64,000 nucleotides of DNA. Source: Pomphorhynchus laevis (Eukaryota; Acanthocephala; Palaeacanthocephala; Echinorhynchida; Pomphorhynchidae). The notes under the pieces are model-generated. The model saw only the letters and a program-made list of their open reading frames with translations, ran no database searches and was not told the DNA's origin. Of this stretch, positions 22,270 through 34,483 are shown one piece after another. Every line of letters begins with the position of its first letter. Position 1 is the first letter of the stretch. The stretch covers positions 62,001 to 126,000 of the forward strand of contig WNNJ02003028.1 of the NCBI GenBank assembly GCA_012934845.2. The letters are read 5' to 3'. Both the position numbers and the translations under genes were made by a program.

Positions 22270-23480
22270 AAAATCTTTATTATATATTGTTCATTGCGTT
22301 TAAACACCGAGAGGAATAGAAAAAATTATCAAAAAAGAAAATTATTATTGAACAATTTAAGAGCACAATGAACGTATAATTGAACGATATGTTCGTAAAT
22401 CCTAATAACTTCTTCGATTATAAAACACATTTACCTATTACTTTTAGCGCGAAACTAAAACATGATAAATACATATGCAGTAATAGTCACTAAAATATTT
22501 GCATATCATAATTGATTTCTTAATAAAACTGCACTTGCTTAGAAAAATATACAACATTCGATATAATTTCTTGGAGCAAATCTCAAGTGTGCTTCTATAA
22601 TTGATTGATAACACGCAATCCGAGCATACCCCCATTAAAAACTTTCAAGGACCCAACCGTATCTTATAGATTTTGTTGTTCAATCCCATCTCATTTTTGT
22701 AATAGCCGAAGCCGATACTGAGGCAAGAGAGAGCTTTAATTAAGTAGATAGCTATAGTAAAAATATTTGAGCAGCTGACAAGAACTAATATGTGAGAATG
22801 CACATAGTGTGCTTTGATCGTAGCCGATCAAATTAATTAAATGTTAGCATGTTTTTGCAAAGATTTAATGTAATATCATTTGCAGAATAATGCGAATGTC
22901 GGTTCAATCAGCAATGCTTAATTAGTTAACTGTTATTTTAATCAATTTACTTGCAACCGCAAAAACATCAAAAAATTGCCGAAAACAATTGATTTCTACA
23001 ATAAGAATAAAATTGCTATAAATAATAAATCCAATATATTAAAATTCTAAATAAATAAAAAGTTTAATAAATTCAAATAATTAATAATTAAAATTATAAT
23101 ATATTAAAATGTTATAGCTATATAAATGCAACTCTAAATCAAACAAGTATTATCATATATAATTAAATTGAAAAATATATATTAATTTCTTGCTTATGCT
23201 ATTTAATTAATGATTGTTGAAACGGTAGTTTTCCAAATGATATCAAGAGCTATCGAAATGTGTAAATTTTCGGAATAAAAATATTTTCACTTCGCATCTA
23301 TAATTTATAATATTTATATCTGTTGGGATAGTAAGGTGATTAAATAATGATGTAATCAATTGCTATTATGAAAGCGCATTCGTATAATTAATTAATAATT
23401 AATAGTCATAGCCTCTACATATATCTAAGATTACCAATAAAGGGTCTGAAAATTAGCGACTGATTACCTCAAAAATTAGC
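22270..23480. other. AT-rich spacer, nothing recognised
   Basis: No exon, repeat or structural motif could be supported. The frame on the complement at 22444-22635 lacks splice sites and protein character. Confidence 0.5.
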
Positions 23481-24180
23481 GTCTGATAATCTCTAACCAC
23501 ATGCTATTTATTAGTATAAATATATACTAATAAATTATTAATAAATTATTTTACAATTTATTAATATGAATTGTAAAAAATCTTATATTATAATTTATTA
23601 TTTATAATTATTTATAACATTTTTAATTTATATATCATATAAAATTCGTAGACTCAATTAGCTGATCTGATTATGGTTTTTGCTCCTTATGGCTTTATAT
23701 TATTATGATATGTAGAATTAAAAACAAATATATCAGCCTCAACAATTAGCTATTCACAATTTTTATGAATTAAAAATTCATGCTAAACAAAATTTAAATA
23801 ATTAAATAATTAGTAATTTTATGTTAATATACCCTTGAAATCATTCAGAAAAAAAACTTTTTTTTAATTTTCACAATAATTTTTATCGTTATATATGAAT
23901 TGTACAAAATATCATATAATTATTCATTATTTACAATTATTGATCTTAATTTTTATTCATGTATAGTATAAAATACATAGACTCAGTTAGCTGATCTGGC
24001 AATTTGTTCTAATTTTGGCTGAACAGATGATGTTTTGTTTTACTGAGGATGGTCGTACAAAAGCATTTCATAAAAATTAATTTTTATTTTAAATTTGGAT
24101 TTCAACTTTAAAAATAAATTATATTTTTTTCTGTTAATTTTGTATGAAATATTTTTATTTTTAAATATTATAATTAATTT
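23480..24180 (+). repeat. tail fragments of the YIDD element family
   Basis: The family's junction block occurs twice: AAAATTCGTAGACTCA..TAGCTGATCTGAT at about 23640 and AAAATACATAGACTCAGTTA at about 23970, each preceded by the family's AT-rich tail. Between them lie short worn pieces of the same tail. No gene. Confidence 0.6.
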
Positions 24181-24660
24181 ATTATTTATTATTAATACTT
24201 TATTTTTGATTTTTATTTAGTATAAAATGCGTAGACTCAGTTATCTGATTTGTTTTACTGACAAGTTATTATTGACCTGTAGACTTTGCTTTCCCGGTAA
24301 TATAACCTCTATCAGAACCGCTGCTATGTTACGTCGATGAATAGGGATCGAAACCTGATAACATAGTAGCTCCTCCTGATTATCTCTATTCCTTACTATT
24401 CCTAATAAATAATATACAATATTAGATATATAATTGTCAATTCATAACAATTGACTTTTATTTTAAATTGACTTTTATTTAGTCAATTCATAACATTTGA
24501 TCTTTATTAAAAAATTTTAACCTTATATAATAATAAATTGTATAGATCTTATATAATTATTTATTGTTTTTAACTATTCATTGTTATTTTTAATTTATAT
24601 ATTGTATAAATACGTAGATCAGTTACTGATCTGATTCGCTTGATAAGCAATATTTACTAG
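24180..24660 (+). repeat. YIDD-element copy flanking the LRR gene (left)
   Basis: Contains GTAGACTCAGTTATCTGAT, CTTTCCCGGTAATATAACC, GAACCGCTGCTATGTTACG, TCGAAACCTGATAACATAG and CTCCTCCTGATTATCTCT, followed by the tail and a second junction block near 24610. Nearly the same ~470 bases occur in opposite orientation at 29180-29640, so the LRR receptor gene lies between inverted copies. This copy has CUGAUUA where better copies have CUGAUGA. Confidence 0.8.
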
Positions 24661-24767
24661 AAATAAAGACGTTGCAAAATATTTTATAAAGACAAAATGC
24701 CGAAGGAAAAAACTAACAAAATGGTTCTACATTCCAAATTTAAGACAAAAATATACAGCTCCGTATA

Positions 24768-25769
24768 TTACCACCGGGTGCAATGCTGTGGTGTTAAGCG
24801 ATAGTCATTTATCAAGCCCGAACAAAGTAAGTTGTGAGCCTGTTGTTGCTGATAGTGATGATAGCTGTGACAACAAACTTCTTGATACATGTGTTGGCTT
24901 TTACCTGATTTGAAACCATCATTACCACTGCAACTAATACGATGTGATGGCATATCTCCAACACTTGAGCGACTTCCACGAAAAGGATAAGCCACCCCGT
25001 CCTCAATCATACGCTGAGCATAATACTGCAATTTGCTGTGCTTCCGATGATCATCCATTAGCATGATAACAAATATCAACGAAATTGTAAATAATATGAA
25101 AATAACCAATCCAAGAATGAGTAATCGTCTTTTCGTATCAACTAAATTTGCATCGTTATCGATTAACTTTTGCGACGCATCATTTGATGCAAAAGAGGCA
25201 ATTACGTCTCTACAAAATGTGTCCTTCTGACTTGGATTAGTAAACCAGGCCTGTAGACATATAGAGTAATAGTTGTAAGGTTTACTATTTACAGTGTCCG
25301 GAAATATCCAGTGATTGCGAGCATTGCGATCTTTAGGAATTCGTGACGATACAGCAATTACTGAATCTTCACTATGCCGCGGATAATATCGTCTTTTTGT
25401 TTTATAGTTTAGGGTAAAATTTACGACTCTGTTAGGTGCGCTGACGTTCCAAGAAACCAGCATTGCAGATGAGTTTTCCTGAATGACCTCCATATCTGTA
25501 AGAAGTCTTACGTAGTGACGCTTATTTAGCGTGTTATTAACAGAGCATAGAGTTAAGTCATCATCGTCGAAGCATTGTAATTCCCAATTCGATTGGTTTT
25601 CCTTATATAAACGTAACTTATGTGGATCAATTAATCCACAGTGGCACCGAATTGAATCTATCTTCAACACATTCACATTTCGGTATGTATGTAGATATTT
25701 TATTTCAGAAATAGGGTTACTGTTAAAAGATATCTCTTTTAAATCACAGGTCGCCGGCAAAGGGGGAAG
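24768..25769 (-). CDS. LRR receptor, exon 2: LRR cap, FN3-like, membrane helix, tail
   Basis: Joined after residue 453. The acceptor is TTTCTTTGTATTTAG, with the exon starting at 25769; entry phase 0 matches exon 1. Protein residues 454-786. It completes the last repeat (LPPLPATCDLKEISFNSNPI), then an LRR C-terminal cap with Cys 495, 497, 519 and 528 (CHCGL...WELQC...LC). Residues about 546-646 form a fibronectin-III-like region (AMLVSWNVSAPNRVVNFTL, later YYSICLQAWF). A hydrophobic helix at about 669-691 (LLILGLVIFILFTISLIFVI) follows, then a ~95-residue cytoplasmic tail rich in Ser, His and Gln. Architecture resembles neuronal LRR-FN3 adhesion receptors. The partner and exact orthologue are not identifiable from sequence. 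The stop is at 24768-24770. Confidence 0.9.
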   Translation of the reverse strand, partial: LPPLPATCDLKEISFNSNPISEIKYLHTYRNVNVLKIDSIRCHCGLIDPHKLRLYKENQSNWELQCFDDDDLTLCSVNNTLNKRHYVRLLTDMEVIQENSSAMLVSWNVSAPNRVVNFTLNYKTKRRYYPRHSEDSVIAVSSRIPKDRNARNHWIFPDTVNSKPYNYYSICLQAWFTNPSQKDTFCRDVIASFASNDASQKLIDNDANLVDTKRRLLILGLVIFILFTISLIFVIMLMDDHRKHSKLQYYAQRMIEDGVAYPFRGSRSSVGDMPSHRISCSGNDGFKSGKSQHMYQEVCCHSYHHYQQQQAHNLLCSGLINDYRLTPQHCTRW

Positions 25770-26847
25770 CTAAATACAAAGAAATACGTTATGTGAGTTA
25801 CCTAAAATAAGTGTTTGCGTTAGTTTGGAAATAAAACATTTCTAGATAGTCCTGTAAGAGCTATAGTTTAAGCGAAATATTTAATTTTAACAAATAATGT
25901 GAATTATTTATTTATAATGTAAATATAGCGAGATATTAAAGATCAATAAAGCGAAATATTAAATTAAAGTTAATTAAGCGAAGTATTAAATTAAAATCAA
26001 TAAAGCGAAATTTTTATTCAACTAAAGTTAAAGGCAAATTTTATTCAATTAAAGTTAATAAAGCGAAATATTAATTTAAAATCAATAAAGCGAAATATTA
26101 ATTTAAAATTAATAAAGAGAAATTGTTATTCAATTAAAGTTAATAAAGCGAGATATAAAACATCAATAAAGGAAATTGTTATTCAATTAAAATTAATAAA
26201 GCGAAATATTAAATTTAAATTAATGAAGGGAAATTGTTATTCAATTAAAATTAATAAAAACACTAAAATACAATTCATGGCTTGAAGTTTAAAATTATAA
26301 ATTCTTTTTTACTGGATCATTTTATAATAAGAAGAGATTATTTTCTTTAAAAATATTAAAACAAATAAATATCCTAAATAAATAAGAAATATATCCATCC
26401 TGATCTATTTAAATTTTTAAATATCCAAGAACTATCAGGTATAGTAACTATTAGTATCTTCAGAGAATTCAATTTTCTGAAGTAGTTACTAACGAAATAT
26501 TAAAATGATTAAGCGTGTTGTTCAACATAATAGTTCATGGATATTAAAAAGTATAAATAGATAAAATAGAAATTAATAGATAAGATAAATAAAACACTGA
26601 TTACAATAAAACATTTTATAATGAAAGAATATGTTATATACAGAATACTATGAAAATGCATATCAAATACTTATCCCATCCTAGTAATCCCATGTGGATG
26701 ATTACAAATTAATTTATATAAAATTAATTAATCCAAGAATTATATGTAACTAATTTTTAATATTTTATGATTTTTGAATCATATTTCACAATTAATTTAT
26801 AAAGTTTGATTATAAAATCAGGTAATATTTAATTTTGAGTAACTTAC
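25770..26847 (-). other. 1,078-bp intron of the LRR receptor gene
   Basis: GT (26847-26846, context GTAAGT) to AG (25771-25770, context GTATTTAG). It contains a minisatellite at about 25930-26275. Otherwise AT-rich without features. Confidence 0.9.
25930..26275. repeat. intronic minisatellite, ~35-bp units
   Basis: About nine reiterations of AATAAAGCGAAATATTAA with variants (AATAAAGAGAAATTGTTA, AATAAAGCGAGATAT), spaced by ATTCAATTAAAGTT-type linkers. Confined to the LRR gene intron. Confidence 0.85.
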
Positions 26848-28206
26848 TCGATTTAAACGGTTTCCAGATAAGTCGATGTTTTTAAGATTTGATAACTTGC
26901 ACAATTTTGAAAAATCTAATATTTGCATTTGATTTTCACCAAGACTTAGAGTATCCAACTTTTTGAGAGAATCGAGTTTTAAGCTGTCAATTGACTGTAA
27001 GCCAATTGATGCTATATATAAATGACGAAGTGAATGGGCAACATCATTCAATACATTAGTACTGGTCAGTTTTATAGGATTGTGACTCAAATCCAGAATT
27101 TTCAAGGATTTTAAGGATTTAAAGGTATTTGGCATAATATAGCATATATTATTTCTAGAAATAGTCAATTTGCGCAATCTTGCTAGACCATAGAAATAGC
27201 TTCCTTCGATAACGACTAATTGATTGCCGTCTAAACGCAATTCGCTTAATGTTGACGATGCTGCAGCAAATGCATGGTGAGGAAGTCGGTCTAAAAGGTT
27301 ATCAGCTAGATCGAGCTCTTCTACGTGAGCGAGTTCATTGAGAAATTTAAGTCCATTAGCCTTTAGCTTGTTCATTGAAAGTAGCAGAACCTTCAATGGG
27401 AGTGATGCAAACGCTTGATGATCAACTTCATGCAAAATGTTACTTCGACACGAAAACAATTGTAAATGTTTCGATTTCGGTAAGGAATTCAGTGTTAACA
27501 AACTAATTCTATTACGGTCAACAATAAGTTTTCTCAGCTTTGATAGAAAATTTAATCTGAGACTATGCAATCTATTTTTTGATATGTCCAAATATGTTAA
27601 TCGTTCCGACATTTGCACAAGACTAGATACATTATTTATATTGCAATCTATCAAACTAAGATGTGTCAAACGCTGAAATGAAGATGTGAGTTCGAGCGGA
27701 ATCTTTTCTAACATTAAATTAAATAGCGTCAAGACAACAAGATCTTTCAGATGGCTTGAAATTGAAATTGGAATGCTTGACCGATCACTAGATGATTGTC
27801 TGTTGTCAAAGCTTAACGATAATTCCTCCAAAGGCTGTTTAAGTCCATGAAACGCATCCGGATGTACATTCAAAATCGGGTTATTTTCCAGATAAAGCTT
27901 GAGAATACGAAGATTTTTAAAAGATCCGCTGGGAAGCTCACGTATTTTATTTGATGATAAATTCAGTATATCACAAGCACTAGATTCTGAAAATATAGGA
28001 ATAGATTGAAGATTTCGGGCAGAACAATCAATGTAGTCCGTATTATCTTCTAGTATTCCGGTTTGACAAATTTGGCTGAAATCAACATCTTCAGGTGTCG
28101 GATCGTATTGAACTTTAGAGTAAAGCAAATTTGTGGAAGGCTTCTTAACACCTAACCTCTTGCCCGATGATGAAACTAGCACTACAACAATTATCATCAA
28201 TATCAT
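26848..28206 (-). CDS. LRR receptor, exon 1: signal peptide and leucine-rich repeats
   Basis: Encodes residues 1-453 of a 786-residue type I receptor. The start chosen is the ATG at 28206. It lies five bases after a textbook acceptor (TTTTTATTTTTAG ending 28212), giving a short hydrophobic signal MILMIIVVVLVSSSG. A start 12 codons upstream (28242) would fall inside that putative 5' intron. Cys 47 and Cys 61 form a minimal N-terminal cap, then about 15 leucine-rich repeats run from residue 64, for example LNLSSNKIRELPSGSFKNL, LTYLDISKNRLHSLRLNFL and LKILDLSHNPIKLT. The exon ends ...LSGNRLNR at a perfect GTAAGT in phase 0. Such repeats form a solenoid for extracellular protein binding. Family-level function (adhesion or guidance receptor) is inferred from architecture only. 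Confidence 0.92.
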
Positions 28207-28249
28207 ACGAGCTAAAAATAAAAACAACGAAATAGAATACACTTAAAAA

Positions 28250-29175
28250 TAGTGGCTTATAATTTAAAATTAGAGACAAAATTATAAAACATAAAAAATA
28301 TGTATATTCATTAATAAATAAGAATACGATAACTGTGATTCGGCACGGAATTTTCAAGTATATTTAAATTGATAAAATCGATTGCTATAATCGATTTTAG
28401 ATTAAATTAAAATTTAATAGATTTAAATTTTAAAATTAAAATTTAAAATTTAGAATAAAATTTACCCAAATATTTGCAATACATAGAATCAACGACAATT
28501 AAAAATCTAAAAATTGTATTTTATTAATTTATTGTATTTATTACCAAATAGTGTCTAAATTTAAATAACATACGACAATGTGAATATTTAAACCAAGTTA
28601 ACACTGCATACAGCATACTGGTTAATTAGCAACGATGTTATAATCAACGTTATAGTTGTAAGAAGCAAAAAATAAAGGAAATACAATTTTTTTATTCAGA
28701 GATGGCACTTGGATAACACAATTGTATATTGCATACCTAAAAAGAATGTGTTTCTAAATACCGGTGTCAATTTATTTCATAATTTCACACATCAGTGATA
28801 ATACCAATTCACATGGCAGTGTGAAATGTCGGTAGAGTTTATCAAAGGAAATTGAGAATCACCCTTGACTTCAGGTAAATTCAGGTCAAAGCACTAATAT
28901 CTTTTAGCAGGTCAAAATTTCAACAAATTACGCAAGAAATTGATAATGAGATGAGAAAAGGAAATATACCAGCATAGGAAAGCAATCCAGATTATTTGTC
29001 ACTCAATTTTTCTACCTTACTATAAATGAACTTATAAATCAGATTTAGATTACAGATAGCTAAAAATGGTTTTCTGTCAATTAATAATCGACTAATTTAA
29101 ATCAGAAACTTTACTTCTGGAAAACTAAATATCTATTTGTTATAAATAAAACAAAGTTAGAGTACTTAATCCGTT
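28250..29175. other. upstream region of the LRR gene
   Basis: Would hold the 5' intron, 5' UTR exon and promoter of the LRR gene. I see no firm TATA or initiator assignment in this AT-rich DNA. A GC-richer patch at about 28770-28910 contains a tandem TTCAGGTAAATTCAGGTC but no frame. Confidence 0.4.
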
Positions 29176-29179
29176 AATT

Positions 29180-29640
29180 CAATCTAGCCTTGAATCAGAT
29201 CAGCTAACTGAGTCTACGTATTTTATACTATTTATAAATTATAAATGAAGATATATAATTATAAATAATAAATAATTATATAAGATTTATACAATTTATT
29301 ATTATATCAAGTTAAAATTTAAAATTGAAATTTGAAATAAAGATCAATTGTTATGAATTGACAATAATATATCTAATATTGTATATTATTTATTAGGAAT
29401 AGTAAGGAATAGAGATAATTAGGAGGAGCTGCTATGTTATCAGGTTTCGACCCCTATTCATCGACGTAACATAGCAGCGGTTCTGATAGAGGTTATATTA
29501 CCGGGAAAGCAAAGTCTGCAGGTCAATAATAACTTGTCAGTAAAACAAAACAGATAACTGAGTCTACGCATTTTATACTAAATAAAAATCAAAAATAAAG
29601 TATTAATAATAAATGTAAAAGATTGTATACAATTTATATT
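29180..29640 (-). repeat. YIDD-element copy flanking the LRR gene (right)
   Basis: Reverse-complement counterpart of 24180-24660, sharing all its blocks, including GGTTATATTACCGGGAAAGC and GTAACATAGCAGCGGTTC, with only scattered differences. Just beyond it, at about 29690-29745, is another short reverse fragment with GGTCATCAGGGCGAAAT. The similarity suggests either recent insertion of the same source copy twice or duplication around the gene. Confidence 0.8.
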
Positions 29641-29769
29641 TATAACAAGTCAAAATTTAAAATTGAAATTTAAAAAGAGGTCATCAGGGCGAAATGCTTT
29701 GCTATCAGGTTATGGCCGCTATTTCTTGACCTAACAAATCAGTGCTTTTATTTTTTTAAATTCATAAAA

Positions 29770-31015
29770 TCAATATTTTTTAATTAAGCACTGACAAGAC
29801 TTTGAATAGATGTTGGCAGAAGCGAATTTCAACAATTTTATTAGTGATTTTCTACTCAACTAAATTACAAAAATATATTTTTAATTAAAGGAAAATTAAA
29901 CCAATTCATTTAAATAAATTTATTGTAGAACAATTATGTTTAATATAAATATTCAATTATAATTAAATAATTTAATTAATTTATTAAAATTAATCGTAAA
30001 ATGTTTACGATTAGGTTTGTTAATAGTTAATATTTATATATACCGAGTTAAGTAAAACTTAAATTAAAATGGATTTTTATAATAGTGTATCAATTTTAAA
30101 TTATCAAAAAATTCAACAATTAAATATCTGCATTTGCTAATAATCAATAGTATACAATAAAATTATACTTTAGGATGAAGTTTAAAAACTACTAAAAATT
30201 GTAACAAGTGTTTTCTCCCGCAAACACATCACAAAGGATGTGATTAACACATTTTAAATTATTGTCAAAGATATAGATTTTCAACAGATCGATAACCTTG
30301 CCACTTAATTATAAATAAATATAAATATTTTATAAAATATAAATATTTATCTAAAATCAAGATTATACATAATTTTATAACTTATTAATTTATTATTTAT
30401 TCAAATTATTAAACAACATAATTAGTTTGTTGCCAACCATGATCCAAATATATAAATTTATACTTTTAAAATTTAATTTATAGTCCTATATGTCAAAGCT
30501 ATAAATCAATCGAATCGCTTAATTAAAACTAAGCTTTTTGTAGTATAAATTTAAAAATAAAAAATTTGGAATCTTTAAATTTATTTTCATCAAGCAGAAT
30601 TTTAAATTAATAGTTAATATAATATATATTAGAACAAAGATTGGTAATTATTAGGCGTTCGGAACTATTCCTATTCACAAGATAGCAGATGTATTTGATC
30701 TATGCAAATTGATTATTTAGATTATAATTATCAGGACTGTGTTTGCTAATAATATTTTCAATTTGATATTTTTATTTCGACCTTGTTCGCATTGTGAATA
30801 CAATACATTAATGACATTCACAAATTGCAATTATTAAATAATACCTTTATTATATATAATACTTTATTATATATTACCTTTAAAGTTTGAATAACGAATA
30901 ATATAATCATGTTTAATTAATAAATTAATTTATAGTTTTCTATTAAATTTGTATTAGTAGCATAGCCTTACGTTGGTATTTAAGATAAACATTATTAATG
31001 CAAAATTAAAATTAT
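29770..31015. other. AT-rich spacer, nothing recognised
   Basis: No open exon, repeat unit or structural motif could be supported in this stretch. Confidence 0.5.
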
Positions 31016-31017
31016 TA

Positions 31018-31180
31018 AGAATTATTAAAGCTGGATCAAAAAGTGAAATTTTATTTGATATTTCGCAAATCTCTGTTAGCATCTTCAGTGTATTATTATA
31101 ATTTTCTGAAGATGCTAACAGAGGTTAGCGAAATATCAAATAAAATTTCCACTCTTATTTGATCCAGCTTCAATAATTCT
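31018..31180. repeat. palindromic element with hammerhead-like arms, copy 1
   Basis: Near-perfect inverted repeat. The outer ends AGAATTATT.AAGCTGGATC and GATCCAGCTT.AATAATTCT pair; the inner arms carry GATATTTCGC...CTCTGTTAGCATCTTCAG and its complement. Read on +, the right arm is CUGAAGA, U, GCUAAC, AGAG, GUUAGC, GAAA, U, then AUCAAAUAA, which pairs perfectly with UUAUUUGAU, followed by C. That is a hammerhead-like core with a 6-bp stem II and 9-bp stem III. Related copies lie at 31.33-31.64 kb and 47.82-48.20 kb. Confidence 0.8.
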
Positions 31181-31329
31181 TTATCAATAATGGGTCATTA
31201 TCAACTATTTAAAATATTATTTAAACAAAAATAGTAATAAATATTATCGATTTGTGCATACTATTAAATACACTGAGATTAAAGAGTGAAAATAGATTCG
31301 TTTTAAAATAGTTAAACTCTTCTAAATCA

Positions 31330-31640
31330 AAAAGTTTGCTAACCTCTGTTAGAATCTCCACTAATTTCCCGAAGATGCTAACAGAGGTTAGCGAAATATC
31401 AAATTAAAGAATACAGAATTAATGGAGCTGGATCAAAAAAGGGGAAATTTTATTTGATATTTTGCTAGCATTTTCAGAAAATAACTTATTTACTAATTAG
31501 GAAAATAATTACTAATTTACTGATTAAGAAAATAACTAATTAATTAATAATTAAGAAAATTACTAATCTTCAAAAAATTAGTCAATTTTCTGAATATGCC
31601 AACAGAGGTTAGCGAAATATCAAATAAAATATTTATATTA
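31330..31640. repeat. palindromic hammerhead-like element, copies 2 and 3
   Basis: Worn copies of the same family. 31335-31405 has AACCTCTGTTAGAATCTCC facing CCGAAGATGCTAACAGAGG. 31425-31640 has an opening GGAGCTGGATCAAA, a left arm ending GCATTTTCAG, a 130-bp AT-rich insert of TAATTA repeats, and a right arm TTTTCTGAATATGCCAACAG followed by GAGGTTAGCGAAATATC. Confidence 0.7.
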
Positions 31641-32290
31641 CATATACAATATATTATATTTTATATATTGTCATATATTATATATGTTATATATAATGCA
31701 TATATATTTAAGCACTTTGATATATACATATCTTAACATATATTGAATCGAGAATTGTTTAAAACTCTCGATTCGATGTATTTTAAAAGTACATTCAATT
31801 TATCGCTTTTAATGATATGCAAAACAAGATTGGCTTTCTAAATTTGAATAAAAAGTGTTATAGTTTCACTAAATATACGTTAATCGTAAATTACTAGTCA
31901 TGTATAAGAGAGCTTTAAATCAAACTGTACAAATGTTAAAGTTTAATATAAAATATGAAATATAATTATATTATATTAATTATTGTATATTTCATATACA
32001 AAAAATATGTAAAATTAATTAATAAAAATTAATTAATTTTAGATTAATTAAAATTAATCTAAAATTAATAATTAGTATTATTAATAAATAATAATATACT
32101 AAATATATTCAAAATCTGTTTATTTAGAAATTAATTGTAGTAATGTATGCGAAAAAGCAGTATTAAACAAAACAATTTTATAAATCAAAATAAAAAAATT
32201 TGTTTGAATTATAATATTATCTCCGTTATCATTTAATGATATTGGTGTTCAATATCTTTTTATATAAATAAATTATAAATAATTATAATA
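31641..32290. other. AT-rich spacer with AT palindromes
   Basis: ATATAT-type palindromes at 31630-31740 and TTAATTAA/AATTAATT palindromes at 32015-32080. No gene or known repeat. Confidence 0.5.
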
Positions 32291-32299
32291 AATTAGATT

Positions 32300-32585
32300 A
32301 TTGAATCAAGCAATCCAAGATGATGGCATCTATTTTGCAGATTGCGTCTGCAATTTGAAAAGTCGGTTTGCACTATGCAGGACTGCTTTTTTAGTGCATG
32401 ACAGTTGATAGATAAGCGCACAATCACCTTGAGGCTTGAGAAGGAAGTGAACATCATTATTTAAAAAATTCACAAATTATGAACAATATAATTACCTTAC
32501 AAAAATACATTCCAAAGGCGAGGGCGTTGCCAGAAGGCAACATTTGCTTGAACGCTTGATGCAAGAAGGCCACAAATCTACGTAA
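32300..32585 (-). CDS. candidate two-exon coding island
   Basis: Two GC-richer pieces. On the complement, after ACGTAG (acceptor near 32580), a frame reads FVAFLHQAFKQMLPSG and NALAFGMYFCK, ending in phase 0 before GTAATT near 32505. A ~60-bp gap ends in CTTCCTTCTCAAG, and the frame resumes as PQGDCALIYQLSCTKKAVLH and SANRLFKLQTQSAK to a stop near 32320. The short intron and matched phase favour this reading. The + strand is also open (GVARRQHLLERLMQEGHKST before a GTAAGG), so the coding strand is not certain. No family recognised. Confidence 0.3.
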
Positions 32586-33059
32586 GGTTTATTTGCAAAA
32601 ACGTCAAAAATTGTAACATTGCCGTGAACTCAAAAATTGGTTATTTTAAAATTTCAAAATGAACCAATTAATTTTATTAATGATTATAATTAATTTACTA
32701 GTTAATAACAATTAAATAATTTATAATTAACTAAATAATAGACTCATTATCAACTTTTTAAAATTAAAATTGCAAAACAACATTTTGTATACAACATGGG
32801 AACGCGATGGAAAACCCGTTTTAACAAAAAATACGAAATTTTCAATTTATGCTATTAATGTTATATTTATCATTCCTATTATTTGATTGCTAAAATTAAA
32901 AATCAGGGTGTATCATTTACTTATTCAAAAATAATTAAATTTTGCACTGGGATATAAAAGTTAATGCAAACTTTAATTCTATAAAATCGTTGCCTCAAAG
33001 ATGTAAAATTACGTTACCTTCGTAAATTAAATAAAAATACAAAATATTTAAAATTAAAT

Positions 33060-33195
33060 ATTTAAAAATAATCAAATATGGAGAAAATTCGATTTCCACC
33101 CGAATTATTACAAGAAGGCGAGGAAACAGGAACATTTATTTGATTAGAAAAATCCAATATTTCGACGGCACTACGGCACGTCATCTTCAGGGTTG
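33060..33195 (-). repeat. Penelope 3'-end remnant with hammerhead-like hairpin
   Basis: On the complement: CUGAAGA (33190-33184), U, GACG, an 11-base loop, CGUC, GAAA and UAUUGG, followed by a TTTTCTAATCAAATAAATG tail. Same layout as the motif at 21859 and 41130, but with a different stem sequence, so it represents another element lineage. No coding part remains. Confidence 0.5.
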
Positions 33196-33199
33196 TAAG

Positions 33200-34480
33200 A
33201 ATTTTAATAACCAAGACATTTTTAACGTTAAATAATTAAAAATTATTTAAAGATTGTAATGATTAATTCTTATACAAATAAATTACAGAATTAACCGTTA
33301 AATCGGTCAGCAAAATCCATTTTTATTATGAAATATTCTATTACTTACTAATAGCGAGTTCGCTTTATAATTTGTCATGTCATTGCAATAGCTTTGAGCA
33401 AACGCTTTCTAAAATAATAGACAGTTCAATTTCAATGTATATATTATTATTTTATTATGGAATGCAAAACCATTCGTTCCCGTTATCTCAATTTTTAAAG
33501 TGCCCTCACATATGTGTGTTAAAATATATTTTCGGCTTAATGCTATAATTGTCTTTGTTCTGAAAAATATCTTTAACGACAAAAGTGTGGAAACAAAAGG
33601 ATAAAAATTAAACATGCAGGCGCTAAGTTATTGGCTTAAATTTTCCCTAATAATTATTCAATGGCTGTGTATAAGCGTAAAGCTTAATTGCTGAAAGTTG
33701 TAATACTTCACCCAACCTCAATCATCGTACTCGATGGTGTGGATGCTTATCAAAATATCTATATTAAAAGATCGATGGTGAGAGCTTTCTTTTACGGCTT
33801 TCACATTATATTCGTACAATAATTGTATAACTAGATCAGGTCGCATTTGAAATTAATTTGATACAAGTTGAGATTTAACATCAAGATTATAAATACAAAT
33901 TAAATATGTATATAACATTCGAATGTGATGTTACAGTCACGACGAAATTACAACAATATCAAATTATGAATATATTTTCGAATTGATCCATCAAGTCAAA
34001 GATTGAAAATTTTACTAAAATTGAATAGTTAAAAATATAATAGAAAAATCCGCGCTTCAAAAACCAAAGCGATTATCAACAGAAATCTTGACAATCAGTA
34101 AATGATATTTGAAAGAATTCGTGAAGCAGGCATACAATTTGTTTGTTGATTCCGATACTGCTTTACCAATACCATGTGAATAATTTTTTATTTTATTACA
34201 CCTCTCTATGTTTAAACAGCCTAAACAATTTAAGATCACATCGAACGTAACATTGAACAGTACCTCATTTTAAAATGTTTATTGGAAATATTATAGTTCA
34301 TTATTATTGTATAATGATGAAATTAAGCAATTGGGCGAATTCAATAAAATATCGTGAATTTGGTATTCAAGGGCTACTAATGTATCAACGACTGATTAAA
34401 TTTGCAATAAAAAAATCGACCCTGTTCTCATTTCAACAATGTCAAATGATTGAACTATAAAATAGAAAATATTTTAATAT
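33200..34480. other. spacer, nothing recognised
   Basis: Moderately AT-rich. Short frames on both strands lack splice sites or motifs. Confidence 0.5.
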
Positions 34481-34483
34481 ACC

